The notes beneath the pieces are model-generated. The model searched no databases, was not told the DNA's origin, and saw only the letters and a program-made list of their open reading frames with translations. From positions 1 to 37,660 of IMG/VR virus record IMGVR_UViG_3300025010_000145: a DNA stretch of 37,660 nt; one strand, 5' to 3'. The position numbers and the translations under genes are program-made. The stretch comes from a virus. Positions 19,601-25,557 of the stretch are shown one piece after another. Position 1 is the first letter of the stretch; each line of letters opens with the position of its first letter.

Positions 19601-20438
19601 TAGATTGTTAGACTTCCAGCCTGTAGCGCTTTCTGAAATGTCAGAGCAATATCTCAAGAGTGGAAATGGGCGAGTGTTTTATATGCTCAAGACATACACA
19701 CTTAAACAGTTTGATGTTTTCAGAAATGAAGCATGGCACAAAATTAAGACTGGCGAACGGGATCAGGTTATTGAAGGAATTGGTAACATGATTAAGCTGG
19801 TGAGTTTACTTACACTTGCTAATGCTGGAGCGGATGAGTTGAAAGATTTGCTGTTGGGTAAAGAAACAAAGTTTGAAGATCACGTGATTGAGAATTTTCT
19901 TACGATGGGAGGTGCATCAAAGTATGTGAGGATGCAGACTACTCGGGAAGGTTTGGGATCTGGATTGATCGGGCAGATTTTGCCTCCGTTCAGGTTTGTA
20001 AACTCCATCAGTAAGGATCTTAATCAATTGTATGGATCTTACATTACGGGGGATACAATTGATTATGATCACGCCAGAATTGTAGAGTCCATTCCGATTG
20101 GTGGAAAGATTTATTATTGGCACTACGGCAGAGGTGAAGATTACAAAAAGAGTAGCAATGAACAAGAGTTTGGTAAGGTCAGTAAGGAAGTAGACATCTT
20201 CAAGAGGCAGCTTGAAAATTCTGAAGACAAACGAACTTTCTTGAATTCAAACCTGGATGGCTTTAAGCAAATGAAGTTACATGAAAATTTTCAGAGTGCC
20301 CTCAATCGGAACCAGGCAGTAATTAATAAGCTGAAAAAGATTGACCAGACAACAAATGTACGGGAAAGGCTTGGACAGTTGCAACAGCAACGAGAGATGA
20401 TATTGAAAAGATATTTTGAAGTATCAGAAACCTTGTAA
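13623..20438 (+). CDS. Giant polyvalent/internal virion protein with metallopeptidase motif
   Basis: 2271 residues. The N-terminus holds two FFDDTEE copies, then Gly/Ala-rich hydrophobic stretches (about 118-152 and 310-330) like those of membrane-crossing internal virion proteins. Coiled coil and four 55-residue repeats span about 340-800. HENKH at 945-949 with Glu1002 in MVENRANMFAQ is a zinc metallopeptidase pattern. LFLEEIQSDWHQEG (1284-1297) and NAPFKN...MKRMVRYAAENG...IAWTTG (1342-1380) are hallmarks of phage polyvalent proteins of unknown catalytic role. The last 450 residues are helical, with a conserved MGSPISALTQIGDLAW block. Polyvalent proteins are thought to be packaged, injected with the DNA and to act on host targets; that role is inferred here. 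It is the last + strand gene before a terminator. Confidence 0.8.
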   Translation: MAGFFDDTEETTSPVVKSFFDDTEEINTPTPTDSDFIPGVKRGLQNLQASAYGATALAGSGLKKLGIDSAGQNLQDFGMEGYNRNIEEAKQYPKKHSFKDVYTGKAGIGGAVDWAQGTLGELVPSMAEAAVGAIAGSVVAPGAGTVAGGLAGRTILKKGIDEAVKQSIKRGIGDLTEAQVRKQLTGQALKKFGGKVGIAGSVMPLESGGMYAELLQNKGIDAPETALLFGALATSLEFAGGNSKLVDTFVDALSKGSTGTIKKSAKELLTNIPQEALQEGGQELLSVLNTVANTDEKLLTADNVERIIESMAAGAIGGGAGAAVNAGFSAQAKDPGPGKTDAEIELDRRAANILNLKEDELGKSIQTLNATLNLNKEILDDPYKLDQKARELNVDPAELIRKTVEDNKNNQSLLDRINSGIQKKEELAKKEYEALSPEEKQVKEIENKLAEKRIADAQKINDDLDTINKREEIALKQYKDETDPDKKASIADRIFNLKKEKNTLLDRQLQQKTNQVNEFEEPKKADEIRQEKENFYNQLWLGGVNKDATESAKVFGEKSTEQQDILDRLSTQIANTQSQQKKQELQKVYDGLFQTFERDASESAETIANADTSQFDQLVKAKDQERLNSILESIVVEPDPQARQTLYEKMFMQPGVKDAADSAEVFAAQGEDAIANQRKQELQKVMSSITQESDPAVRQKLYNQMFLQPGVKNAQESAEVFLTQKFTEREKSVIEDYWQEVKKELNLRSEKMTPGTEAFMRKKFFETQLANIEKDVQQEAKTQDAAKQNVVPSLAEQNKRQVRFRQIAESLGDIPSVNSQAVETEVPRNLPGGLQSGFTNEQQVAGTPQFQVNENQETLNKVNLDDIKKTFPNQVINQNDDGSVSVQFKNGKGVKINSIQNAGEGFIKLAIETGQMSKDKVIFGITTGNEILLDENFADNKTLWHENKHVLDNLGLITEADDSALNKEFNKLRKAGKLDFALSTYNDPKKSENENKKQRMVENRANMFAQIMVNRAEYRNTAFGKVIQRVMDFFQQLLSFGKQTVSGLAREVESGKLYERQVNGQTVQVTVPQAEEVASKWYSALENAVAGFNQKQATPDQWKGMIKNFPGIKQDELDWVGVNDWLDKQEGKVSQAALLKFVQDNNVQLEEVVKGDKTYLYNSVDDWDNAIDNAQTNEEQHRLEVLEAEWASRNLIERTDTRHSSYQLPGGKNYKELILTLPHESKQQTYQEWVADGMQGEWNSKGITSDKKIYTHEVHWPGIANPLAHIRFNERTDADGNKVLFLEEIQSDWHQEGREIGYRELLDKRFKELDAKILAGEKLTEEEKKWYQDNEMLMGVPNAPFKNSTQWSLLAMKRMVRYAAENGFDKIAWTTGQQQFDRYAQGTEEEQAKRLHGMQEFYDKILPNTFNAEFNKNKWGNARVEVTNIPQGEFNPLTKKFYKDGYEAEALQQLSIPITNRMKSKALREGMPMFEVREAPTQKISDDVYHQMFSEQNSLVRTIGQMLRMRGHEIKQLIDKGLGSISTRLKNVDPMLRAEIRNLDFRTAQKIVNALRIAHPLLEKTKQMSLQDKFVWDAARRNSDEVKIKEIAEKYNMIADQEKLRSVLDQIRQDAIDVGYDVGFIEEYWPRIIKDQEGFLQATKGISQRPVITDAIKVYADKLGMTVEKFELAYPEQAADIASNTILGRNLGIGGPGNIQARQYETVPPELNKFYMDSDAALMQYIYSMTKKIEARRFFGKVPERIASLKTEKKRKQVMLTEYEKANNTARIEDVSGDLIRIEQELDKYKLQRDYTENIGTYINDLRMSGRIQADDEKVVRDILDARFHEHGATGIVNAYKNMSYIDVMGSPISALTQIGDLAWAMYVGKVWTPRGLADTVKNVGKAITKKSEITKEDLGIERIAQEFADGTTLGNAVSWVFKKVQLERIDSIGKETLINNAFSNYKAMASTEAGRQALLKQIKPIFGTQSDSVINDLLAGTPTDNVKMLLYHRLLDFQPVALSEMSEQYLKSGNGRVFYMLKTYTLKQFDVFRNEAWHKIKTGERDQVIEGIGNMIKLVSLLTLANAGADELKDLLLGKETKFEDHVIENFLTMGGASKYVRMQTTREGLGSGLIGQILPPFRFVNSISKDLNQLYGSYITGDTIDYDHARIVESIPIGGKIYYWHYGRGEDYKKSSNEQEFGKVSKEVDIFKRQLENSEDKRTFLNSNLDGFKQMKLHENFQSALNRNQAVINKLKKIDQTTNVRERLGQLQQQREMILKRYFEVSETL
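15225..15860 (+). repeat. Four tandem ~55-residue protein repeats in the giant virion protein
   Basis: Repeat units begin at residues 535 (FYNQLWLGGVNKDATESAKVF), 588 (VYDGLFQTFERDASESAETI), 646 (LYEKMFMQPGVKDAADSAEVF) and 701 (LYNQMFLQPGVKNAQESAEVF). Spacing is 53, 58 and 55 residues. Units 3 and 4 are nearly identical in the first 20 residues, units 1 and 2 are degenerate. The shared pattern is [F/L/V]Y-x-x-[L/M]-[W/F] ... [D/E]-S-A-[E/K]-x-[F/I], followed by a variable helical part. Confidence 0.75.
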
Positions 20439-20451
20439 AGTATTTAAAACT

Positions 20452-20487
20452 AATAGGGCATGGAGAAATTCATGCCCTATTTTTTTA
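20452..20487 (+). terminator. Rho-independent terminator between convergent arms
   Basis: A perfect 11-bp stem (AATAGGGCATG at 20452-20462 with CATGCCCTATT at 20471-20481), loop of 8 bases, then six T residues. It lies 14 bases after the stop of the giant virion gene and 6 bases beyond the end of the opposing gene. On the - strand the tract after the hairpin is only weakly T-rich, so it may also stop leftward transcription less efficiently. Confidence 0.9.
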
Positions 20488-20492
20488 TTTGT

Positions 20493-20729
20493 TTATCCAA
20501 CTAGATGCTTTTCAAATCTGGCTATCTGTTTCTTAGTCAGCCCATATACATATAACGCTCCATTTCCATACTCTCCTGGAGTACCGAGCAGTCCGTATCC
20601 AGGTGCTCTTAGAACATACTTTGCACCTCCATTAAATCTAGATACACTGAAGTCTATGCCAGCAGGTATCCCCTTATAAAACTGATGATCCTGCCCAAAT
20701 CTTATGATGTTACCTGCTTTGAATTTCAT
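20493..20729 (-). CDS. Small conserved hypothetical protein
   Basis: 78 residues from the ATG at 20729, which overlaps the ThyX stop (ATGA) and has GGGAGG nine bases upstream; a longer in-frame start at 20819 would lie inside thyX and has no such support. The protein is Gly- and Tyr-rich and probably beta (AGNIIRFGQDHQFYKG, GNGALYVYGLTKKQIARFEKHL at the end). It is the last gene of the leftward unit. Family not recognised. Confidence 0.7.
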   Translation of the reverse strand: MKFKAGNIIRFGQDHQFYKGIPAGIDFSVSRFNGGAKYVLRAPGYGLLGTPGEYGNGALYVYGLTKKQIARFEKHLVG

Positions 20730-21592
20730 AAGAATTCCTCCCAAGGCATCATATTCATTACTCGCTGCATATCTGGATGGGCTGACTTTGCTGTCCGTAG
20801 CTTCCTGATATGTGCCCACTCAGCTGCATCTGCTGTGACTACGATCTCGGTCTTCAGGGCATTAGGCAGGACGGTTCTAGCTTGTTGGGGTTTGAGTTCT
20901 CCTAAATTAAGCATCCGATTATATGCAAGTTCGGCATGTTCACAACTAGATACAAAGTCACTTCTGGCATAATTGGTCCAGTCATCAAAATCAGCTGGCT
21001 CAATAAACCCCATAGCCTTGCCACCATAGTTCACATACCTGGTGCTTTCCTGAGCAAAAGAGCAAGGTCTATGTCGCACCAGTTCGTGACTGACTCCGCG
21101 ATCACAGATGAATTTTGCTGAGTAGCGGTGAAGTTCTTTGGGGATTTCGTCGTGAGGACAGATTTCCCAAGATGAATGTATCTCTACCATACTTTGATCA
21201 AACAGCTTTCCATATATTTTTACAAATGGAACAAGCACTGCAGCATATCTAATTTCCATAGTTATTTGCGCCCATGCTGTTAAGCTACCACCCACATAGA
21301 TAAAGTCTTTCCATACCTTGACATTAATATATTTTCCTAACTGTTCTGTCATCAATGCAATATATGTAGGAGGAAAACTGTTGATGGCTCGCACTACAAA
21401 ATTCGAGTGCTCAACCATAGCCAGATGCCCAGCCTTGATCAGCTTCTTAACAAATCCTTCTGCACTATCTTCAGTGATCTTGTCTTCTGACTTATAGCAA
21501 GTTCTGCCTGCCATCTCGATGAACTTAAGTGCTGCATTATATTCAGTCGGTACTGCTCCGAAAAACTCAACGCTTGGTTTGATTATTTTCAT
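20726..21592 (-). CDS. thyX: Flavin-dependent thymidylate synthase ThyX
   Basis: 288 residues. ThyX makes dTMP from dUMP using methylene-tetrahydrofolate, FAD and NADPH. The signature RHR-x7-S is present as RHRPCSFAQES followed by TRYVNYG (about residues 170-188). CYKSEDK near residue 35 and EHSNFVV in the middle are also family features. The start at 21592 is chosen because GGAG lies nine bases upstream; ATGs at 21613 and 21607 have no ribosome site. With the MazG-like protein and the uracil-glycosylase polymerase it forms a thymidine-supply and uracil-exclusion theme. Overlaps the following small gene by four bases. Confidence 0.95.
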   Translation of the reverse strand: MKIIKPSVEFFGAVPTEYNAALKFIEMAGRTCYKSEDKITEDSAEGFVKKLIKAGHLAMVEHSNFVVRAINSFPPTYIALMTEQLGKYINVKVWKDFIYVGGSLTAWAQITMEIRYAAVLVPFVKIYGKLFDQSMVEIHSSWEICPHDEIPKELHRYSAKFICDRGVSHELVRHRPCSFAQESTRYVNYGGKAMGFIEPADFDDWTNYARSDFVSSCEHAELAYNRMLNLGELKPQQARTVLPNALKTEIVVTADAAEWAHIRKLRTAKSAHPDMQRVMNMMPWEEFL

Positions 21593-21596
21593 AGCT

Positions 21597-21851
21597 TCAT
21601 TCTCCATCCTCATGATTTAAAGCTGCTATCAAATCATTATGCAAATCTTCTTTATAATCAATTATATCGTCTTTTTGGCTCTTCATTAAGTGCACTTTTA
21701 TATCAGCCAGAACTCGTATCTGAGCATAAAGTTGCTTAATCTTTTCATCAATAGCAATTATACTAGCTTCTGTTAGATCCTTAGTAAGGAACTCTCGAAG
21801 CAATGGAGCATTAATATTTGCTTGATCAAGTGTCTTCAGATGTGCTTTCAT
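21597..21851 (-). CDS. Small helical hypothetical protein
   Basis: 84 residues. The ATG has AAGGA eight bases upstream, inside the 3' end of the preceding gene, which it overlaps by 26 bases. Sequence is mostly amphipathic helix (KIKQLYAQIRVLADIKVHLM) with an acidic end (NHEDGE). No family recognised; the position directly upstream of thyX is the only clue. Confidence 0.6.
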   Translation of the reverse strand: MKAHLKTLDQANINAPLLREFLTKDLTEASIIAIDEKIKQLYAQIRVLADIKVHLMKSQKDDIIDYKEDLHNDLIAALNHEDGE

Positions 21852-22026
21852 TATTAGTTCCTTTAACTATTTTAATGCAATCTTTAATTGCCTGTATGGT
21901 AGCCGCTGCTGTAACTCCATTAGGAATTATTATGTTGGCTGCATCCATGATTGGTTCTGCCTCCCGAGAAAGTAAATAAGTTTGGAGTTTTTGCAACACG
22001 ATATATTTGAATGTAATTATTGGCAT
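21826..22026 (-). CDS. Small hypothetical protein
   Basis: 66 residues with a strong GGAGG eight bases before the ATG. The first half is hydrophobic and helical, the middle has ANIIIPNGVTAAATIQAIKD and the end is Ser/Thr-rich. It overlaps the next gene by 26 bases in another frame, a sign of compaction. Not recognised. Confidence 0.6.
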   Translation of the reverse strand: MPIITFKYIVLQKLQTYLLSREAEPIMDAANIIIPNGVTAAATIQAIKDCIKIVKGTNNESTSEDT

Positions 22027-22056
22027 TGTTACACCCTCCAGGTGTAGTTAATCACT

Positions 22057-22293
22057 TCAGGTTTTGCATGGAACTTCTGGTTCAACAGAATTGCCAGTTT
22101 TAATCACAGTTTGTTTTGCCCTCACAGAAAAGCCTTTGACAAGTTTCTTCTCTACTACATGTCCTAGTGATTCATTCAATCTCTTAATCATGCCAGCCAG
22201 CCAGTCTCCATGTGATTTAAACTGTAATAATTCGCATTCATCTAAAGCGTTTTGTAAGTCTAGTTCAGTTAGTTTTTTCATAAATTTATTCAC
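22057..22293 (-). CDS. Small helical hypothetical protein
   Basis: 78 residues from a GTG that overlaps the upstream stop (GTGA); the ATG at 22281 is an alternative, and neither has a clear ribosome site, so coupled translation is likely. Two amphipathic helices (TELDLQNALDECELLQF and WLAGMIKRLNESLGHVVEKK) precede a basic tail. Not recognised. Confidence 0.55.
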   Translation of the reverse strand: MNKFMKKLTELDLQNALDECELLQFKSHGDWLAGMIKRLNESLGHVVEKKLVKGFSVRAKQTVIKTGNSVEPEVPCKT

Positions 22294-22487
22294 TTAGACT
22301 CTGTTACTAATTGCCATGATCTAACAGTTGCTTTAGCTCCACGTTTAGTTTTAATCTTTAACTTATCACATCTTCCAGTATGGAAAGCAACTAATTCTGC
22401 CGCATGTTTTTCAGTTGCACAAGTAGATGCAACATAATGCATACCTTTTCCCCACTGGATAGTGATTATAAATTTTTGTATTTCCAT
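22290..22487 (-). CDS. Small basic hypothetical protein
   Basis: 65 residues, with AAGGA six bases before the ATG. A short alpha/beta pattern (KFIITIQWGKGMHYVAS, then a helix ATEKHAAELVAFH) ends in a basic strand (KLKIKTKRGAKATVRSW) that could bind nucleic acid. Overlaps the next gene by four bases. Not recognised. Confidence 0.55.
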   Translation of the reverse strand: MEIQKFIITIQWGKGMHYVASTCATEKHAAELVAFHTGRCDKLKIKTKRGAKATVRSWQLVTESK

Positions 22488-22495
22488 AAATATCC

Positions 22496-22828
22496 TTATT
22501 CATGCATGATTATTTTATCAATCTCTTGGGTTTCTTCAGCAAGTTTTGTATAAAGCATCCCTGCATAGTGTGCAATCTTTAACAGGTCAAGCATCTGTTG
22601 GCCTTCACGAGAGTTTTTTCCATAACGATTTAGATACTTTTTCATTTGGGTGATAAAGTCAGCTTCGCTAAACTCTGAACATTGATCGTTACCCTTATCT
22701 CCGTATTGTGGCACTGTGTAGGATTCAATATGATTGAAGACTCTAGTAGCAAAGCTTTGCCATTCAATTGCACGTAAAGAATGGCTTGGCTCATAATCAT
22801 CTTCTGATGGACAAGGATCAATTTGCAT
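22496..22828 (-). CDS. Hypothetical acidic helical protein
   Basis: 110 residues, with GGAG seven bases before the ATG. It is acidic at the N-terminus (PCPSEDDYEP) and helical later (ADFITQMKKYLNRYGKNSREGQQMLDLLKIAHYAGMLY). The C-terminal helix pair suggests a small protein-binding domain. It sits in the nucleotide-metabolism half of the leftward unit. Function not recognised. Confidence 0.6.
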   Translation of the reverse strand: MQIDPCPSEDDYEPSHSLRAIEWQSFATRVFNHIESYTVPQYGDKGNDQCSEFSEADFITQMKKYLNRYGKNSREGQQMLDLLKIAHYAGMLYTKLAEETQEIDKIIMHE

Positions 22829-22830
22829 AG

Positions 22831-23001
22831 TTAAACTCCATTATTATGTTTTTCTATTTTTGATACAAGATCTTTTAAGCCTTTTTCAATCTTATAAAGT
22901 CTTTCAAGTTCAGTAGCAGCCTGTAATCTTGCTGTACGTAATTCAAGTTCATCAATACCATAATGATTTCTAAGGTAAGATATCATAATATTTCTATCCA
23001 T
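22831..23001 (-). CDS. Small coiled-coil protein (56 aa)
   Basis: This 56-codon frame fills the gap between two genes: ATG at 23001, TAA at 22831-22833. AGAGGG lies upstream of the ATG within the end of the exonuclease gene, and its own last codons (GGAGTT) supply the ribosome site of the following gene. The product is one long amphipathic helix (IDELELRTARLQAATELERL, then YKIEKGLKDLVSKIEKH), probably a coiled-coil dimer. Context, spacing and codon use match neighbouring genes. Function unknown. Confidence 0.7.
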   Translation of the reverse strand: MDRNIMISYLRNHYGIDELELRTARLQAATELERLYKIEKGLKDLVSKIEKHNNGV

Positions 23002-23002
23002 A

Positions 23003-23626
23003 TTAACCCTCTAAGTTAGGAGTAACAATTCCTCTATTCACCAACTCAAAAAAGCATCGCTTAGTTGCACTGATATCTGCATATGCATCATGAGCACCAT
23101 CAAAGCATTCACCAAATAAGTGTTCATGCAACTCGGTTAGTTTGGGCCATTTTGCACGGCCAGCCTTGTTTTTTAATCCACACATTTTTACTACATTCTT
23201 ATCTTTCATGGTACAATGGTTTGGCAGGTCAAGATAGAATGCACTTCTCGCCAGGTCTGATAGCTCTTCCAAGTTGCGTTCCATCATCTGGTAAACGTAG
23301 TTCCAATCAAAAGCAAAGTTATGGCAGACAACCAGATCAGCTTCTCTGAGCATTAAACCAAATTGTTCGGCAGCAATTAGTTCGTCTATTCCTTCTTGGT
23401 CGGCTCTCTCAATGGTGATGCCATGCACTTCTTGGGCATAATAGTTCATTGAACGGCCGTTACTTTTGATGATGACATTCATTTGATCAAATTCTTCTTC
23501 TTGACTGGCAAGAATTGCTCCTATCTGTACTGTCCAGGCCTGCTCGGGATCATTGGCAGAGAGAGCTTTTTTAATAAAATCTGAAGTTTCAGTGTCAAAG
23601 AATAGTACTTTTGTAGCTGGTGTCAT
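23003..23626 (-). CDS. DnaQ-like DEDDh 3'-5' exonuclease
   Basis: 207 residues. All exonuclease motifs are visible: FFDTETSDF (Asp11, Glu13), VCHNFAFDWNYV (His102, Asn103, Asp107) and GAHDAYADI (His179, Asp184). The first resembles proofreading subunits and phage Cren7-like RNase T relatives. It would remove 3' nucleotides from DNA or RNA with two metal ions. The polymerase in the window already has its own proofreading domain, so this one is more likely for repair, nucleotide scavenging or host DNA or RNA turnover. AAGGAG lies six bases before the ATG. Confidence 0.9.
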   Translation of the reverse strand: MTPATKVLFFDTETSDFIKKALSANDPEQAWTVQIGAILASQEEEFDQMNVIIKSNGRSMNYYAQEVHGITIERADQEGIDELIAAEQFGLMLREADLVVCHNFAFDWNYVYQMMERNLEELSDLARSAFYLDLPNHCTMKDKNVVKMCGLKNKAGRAKWPKLTELHEHLFGECFDGAHDAYADISATKRCFFELVNRGIVTPNLEG

Positions 23627-23646
23627 GTAAGCTCCTTAAATTAGTT

Positions 23647-24156
23647 TTATTTATTTATCCAATCAAGCCAAAAATCTTGTTGCTTTTTATTAAATAAATT
23701 ATAGATAGGTACTTTGTAATGTTCGGCAATTGAAATTGCAGTGCCAGTACCTCCAGTTTTACGAGAACGAGTTTCATGATATTCACAACCGTCAGGTGTC
23801 CAACAAATCAATAATCTGCTAGGCATATTGAGATTAACACCAAGAACTTGAAATGCATTACGTCCATGAAGTTTTCGAGCATATTCTGAACAAGCATTCC
23901 AAGCATGATGAAATTGTTTAGCAATAGCCATAGCTTTAATAGTACATTGATTAGCAAGATATATTTCTTTAGGGCCTTTCATATCATTACAACCAGCTTC
24001 AAAAGCTGAATCAGCACCGTCAGCTCCTCCAGACCTAAGTATAATATTATTCATTGCCATCTTCTTAGCAATTTTAATCATAAGTTTCATTATATTTCCA
24101 GGAGTTTTTCTTGATCCTACACCAGTATAATGTTCTATATGAGGCATCTTTTCCAT
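23647..24156 (-). CDS. SLOG-superfamily Rossmann protein
   Basis: 169 residues. YTGVGSRKTP near residue 10 followed by LRSGGADGADSAFEAG near residue 40 is the nucleotide-binding start of the SLOG (SMF/DprA-LOG) superfamily. A conserved AFQVLG and a late TGGTGTAISIAEHYKVPIYNL complete the fold. Members bind or cleave nucleotide-derived ligands; DprA relatives bind ssDNA and others process nucleotide signals. The phage role is unknown. It starts four bases after the previous stop; the ATG at residue 4 is an alternative start. Confidence 0.8.
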   Translation of the reverse strand: MEKMPHIEHYTGVGSRKTPGNIMKLMIKIAKKMAMNNIILRSGGADGADSAFEAGCNDMKGPKEIYLANQCTIKAMAIAKQFHHAWNACSEYARKLHGRNAFQVLGVNLNMPSRLLICWTPDGCEYHETRSRKTGGTGTAISIAEHYKVPIYNLFNKKQQDFWLDWINK

Positions 24157-24160
24157 TTAT

Positions 24161-25432
24161 TTAGTTCTTCTCCATTTGATTTTTAATAACATTCCGATCC
24201 ATCAACCTAAAGATTGTTCTATCAAGATATGTTGGATCACGAATCTTTTGTTGCTTACGAATGGTGGTATACATGCAAGTTGTCGCAGAATTCTCGGCTT
24301 TGAGTATTCCAGATTGCTCAGCCATTTCAACATAGCCACGTAGCTGAGGTATGTTGTCTACATCTAGGTGGAAATTCCTAACCAGTTCTGTCCATTCAAA
24401 AGATTCATGACTATCAATAAATGAAAGTATCTTTGCATAGATGTTAGCCTGACTAGATAAGCCAAGTCCATAGAATGCGTTTGGCATCTCAAGTTCTGTT
24501 GCTTGCATTATTGCCAAGGCTTGCTCGAAATGTTCAGCCGTGATTATCATGTCGTCAGATTCAGCGGCACATACAAGCATACAAACCTTATTCAAATGAA
24601 GGGGCCTCCTATGATTATAACCTAAAAACCTCTCACTTGGTACTCCAGATTCGTCATAGTCTTGCTCATACCAACGCACATAAGTTTTGAGAAAATCCTT
24701 ACTAAGGGTGAATTGTCCAGATAAGTTTGCAATTTCCTGCAAGTCGTTTTCTAACTTTTTTTGTGTATCTTCCTCCTCTTCAGTCAAAAACTGCAAGGCT
24801 CTTCTTTGCTTGGGACCCTGGCCAACTACGAAAATAATCCGAGAGATTAAGCCACCACCAACTGCGTCTTGACTCAGTTTAGATTGCAAAAGACTAGGAG
24901 TAATACATCCAAATAATGTTAGCCAACAATTGGATATGTCTTCAGTCTTTCTTGCTAAGGTTTTATACTTCCAAGTATCTGCACAATCAAACAGATCGGT
25001 TAGGGATGCTAGAAGCATCTGATCTCTGTCGTTCAAGAAGACTTGAAATTCTTCTGACCAGATTGATACGCTCTTATGCTTACGAGTAAGTCCAGCATGA
25101 TCAACATAAGTATCTTCGCTGTCCATGAGTTCTCTGTACAACGCCTGGGTGGATCCTAATGAATCTGCACCGATATTAACATCTAGTTTTTGTACAAAGC
25201 TCTTTGCAATTTTCATGGCTGTGCCTTTCCGTCCTCCAGGTGGACCGACAAGAGATACAAATAAGTTTGGATAAACATAACCACGAAGTGCTCCCCAGTT
25301 ACAATAGCACTTTCTTCGTAATGCGGAAGCTATTGCAGTCAGTCCAGACCACAAATGGTATAGTTCTGGTGGCTCTGTTCGCTGTGTGTACTTCATATAA
25401 TGAGCTAACCAATTATCTAATTGCCTCGACAT
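24161..25432 (-). CDS. DUF3987-like P-loop ATPase, possible replication helicase/primase partner
   Basis: 423 residues. GPPGGRKGTAM at 63-73 is a modified Walker A loop (Arg-Lys-Gly-Thr rather than Gly-Lys-Thr), typical of DUF3987-related phage proteins. VSIWSEEFQVFL near residue 125 supplies a Walker B-like acidic pair, and TLFGCITPSLLQSKLSQDAVGGGLISRIIFV is a sensor/arginine-finger-like segment. The C-terminal third is helical and could be a winged helix. No separate replicative helicase is visible in the window, so this is the best candidate for a DNA-unwinding or loading ATPase; that is inference. AAGGA lies ten bases before the ATG. Confidence 0.7.
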   Translation of the reverse strand: MSRQLDNWLAHYMKYTQRTEPPELYHLWSGLTAIASALRRKCYCNWGALRGYVYPNLFVSLVGPPGGRKGTAMKIAKSFVQKLDVNIGADSLGSTQALYRELMDSEDTYVDHAGLTRKHKSVSIWSEEFQVFLNDRDQMLLASLTDLFDCADTWKYKTLARKTEDISNCWLTLFGCITPSLLQSKLSQDAVGGGLISRIIFVVGQGPKQRRALQFLTEEEEDTQKKLENDLQEIANLSGQFTLSKDFLKTYVRWYEQDYDESGVPSERFLGYNHRRPLHLNKVCMLVCAAESDDMIITAEHFEQALAIMQATELEMPNAFYGLGLSSQANIYAKILSFIDSHESFEWTELVRNFHLDVDNIPQLRGYVEMAEQSGILKAENSATTCMYTTIRKQQKIRDPTYLDRTIFRLMDRNVIKNQMEKN

Positions 25433-25497
25433 GAAAAGGTTCCTTGAATAGCGACATACGATTGTTGAATGGGCTTTCCCATTTTATTATCTCTTAA

Positions 25498-25557
25498 TTA
25501 AAAACCTATCTTCTCAATTGCTTTATCACATTCTTCCTGAGTGAACTTACCAATATT
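25498..25557 (-). pseudogene. Displaced copy of the DNA polymerase C-terminal tail
   Basis: On the - strand these 60 bases read NIGKFTQEECDKAIEKIGF and a stop, closely matching the end of the present polymerase (EISNFNQESIDKAINKIGF and stop): 11 identities of 19, the same stop position, and 12 identical bases over GATAAAGCAATT. It has no start codon, is out of frame with the HNH gene and cannot be expressed alone. The GAG, AAG and CAG codons resemble the body of the polymerase gene, so this is probably the original tail left behind when the HNH gene was inserted. Confidence 0.75.

Noticed and set aside
25468-25483. Hairpin AATGGG/CCCATT with a possible 21-codon ORF before the DUF3987-like gene
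   Set aside because: Stem of only six base pairs, no T-tract on the - strand, and no good ribosome site for the tiny frame.
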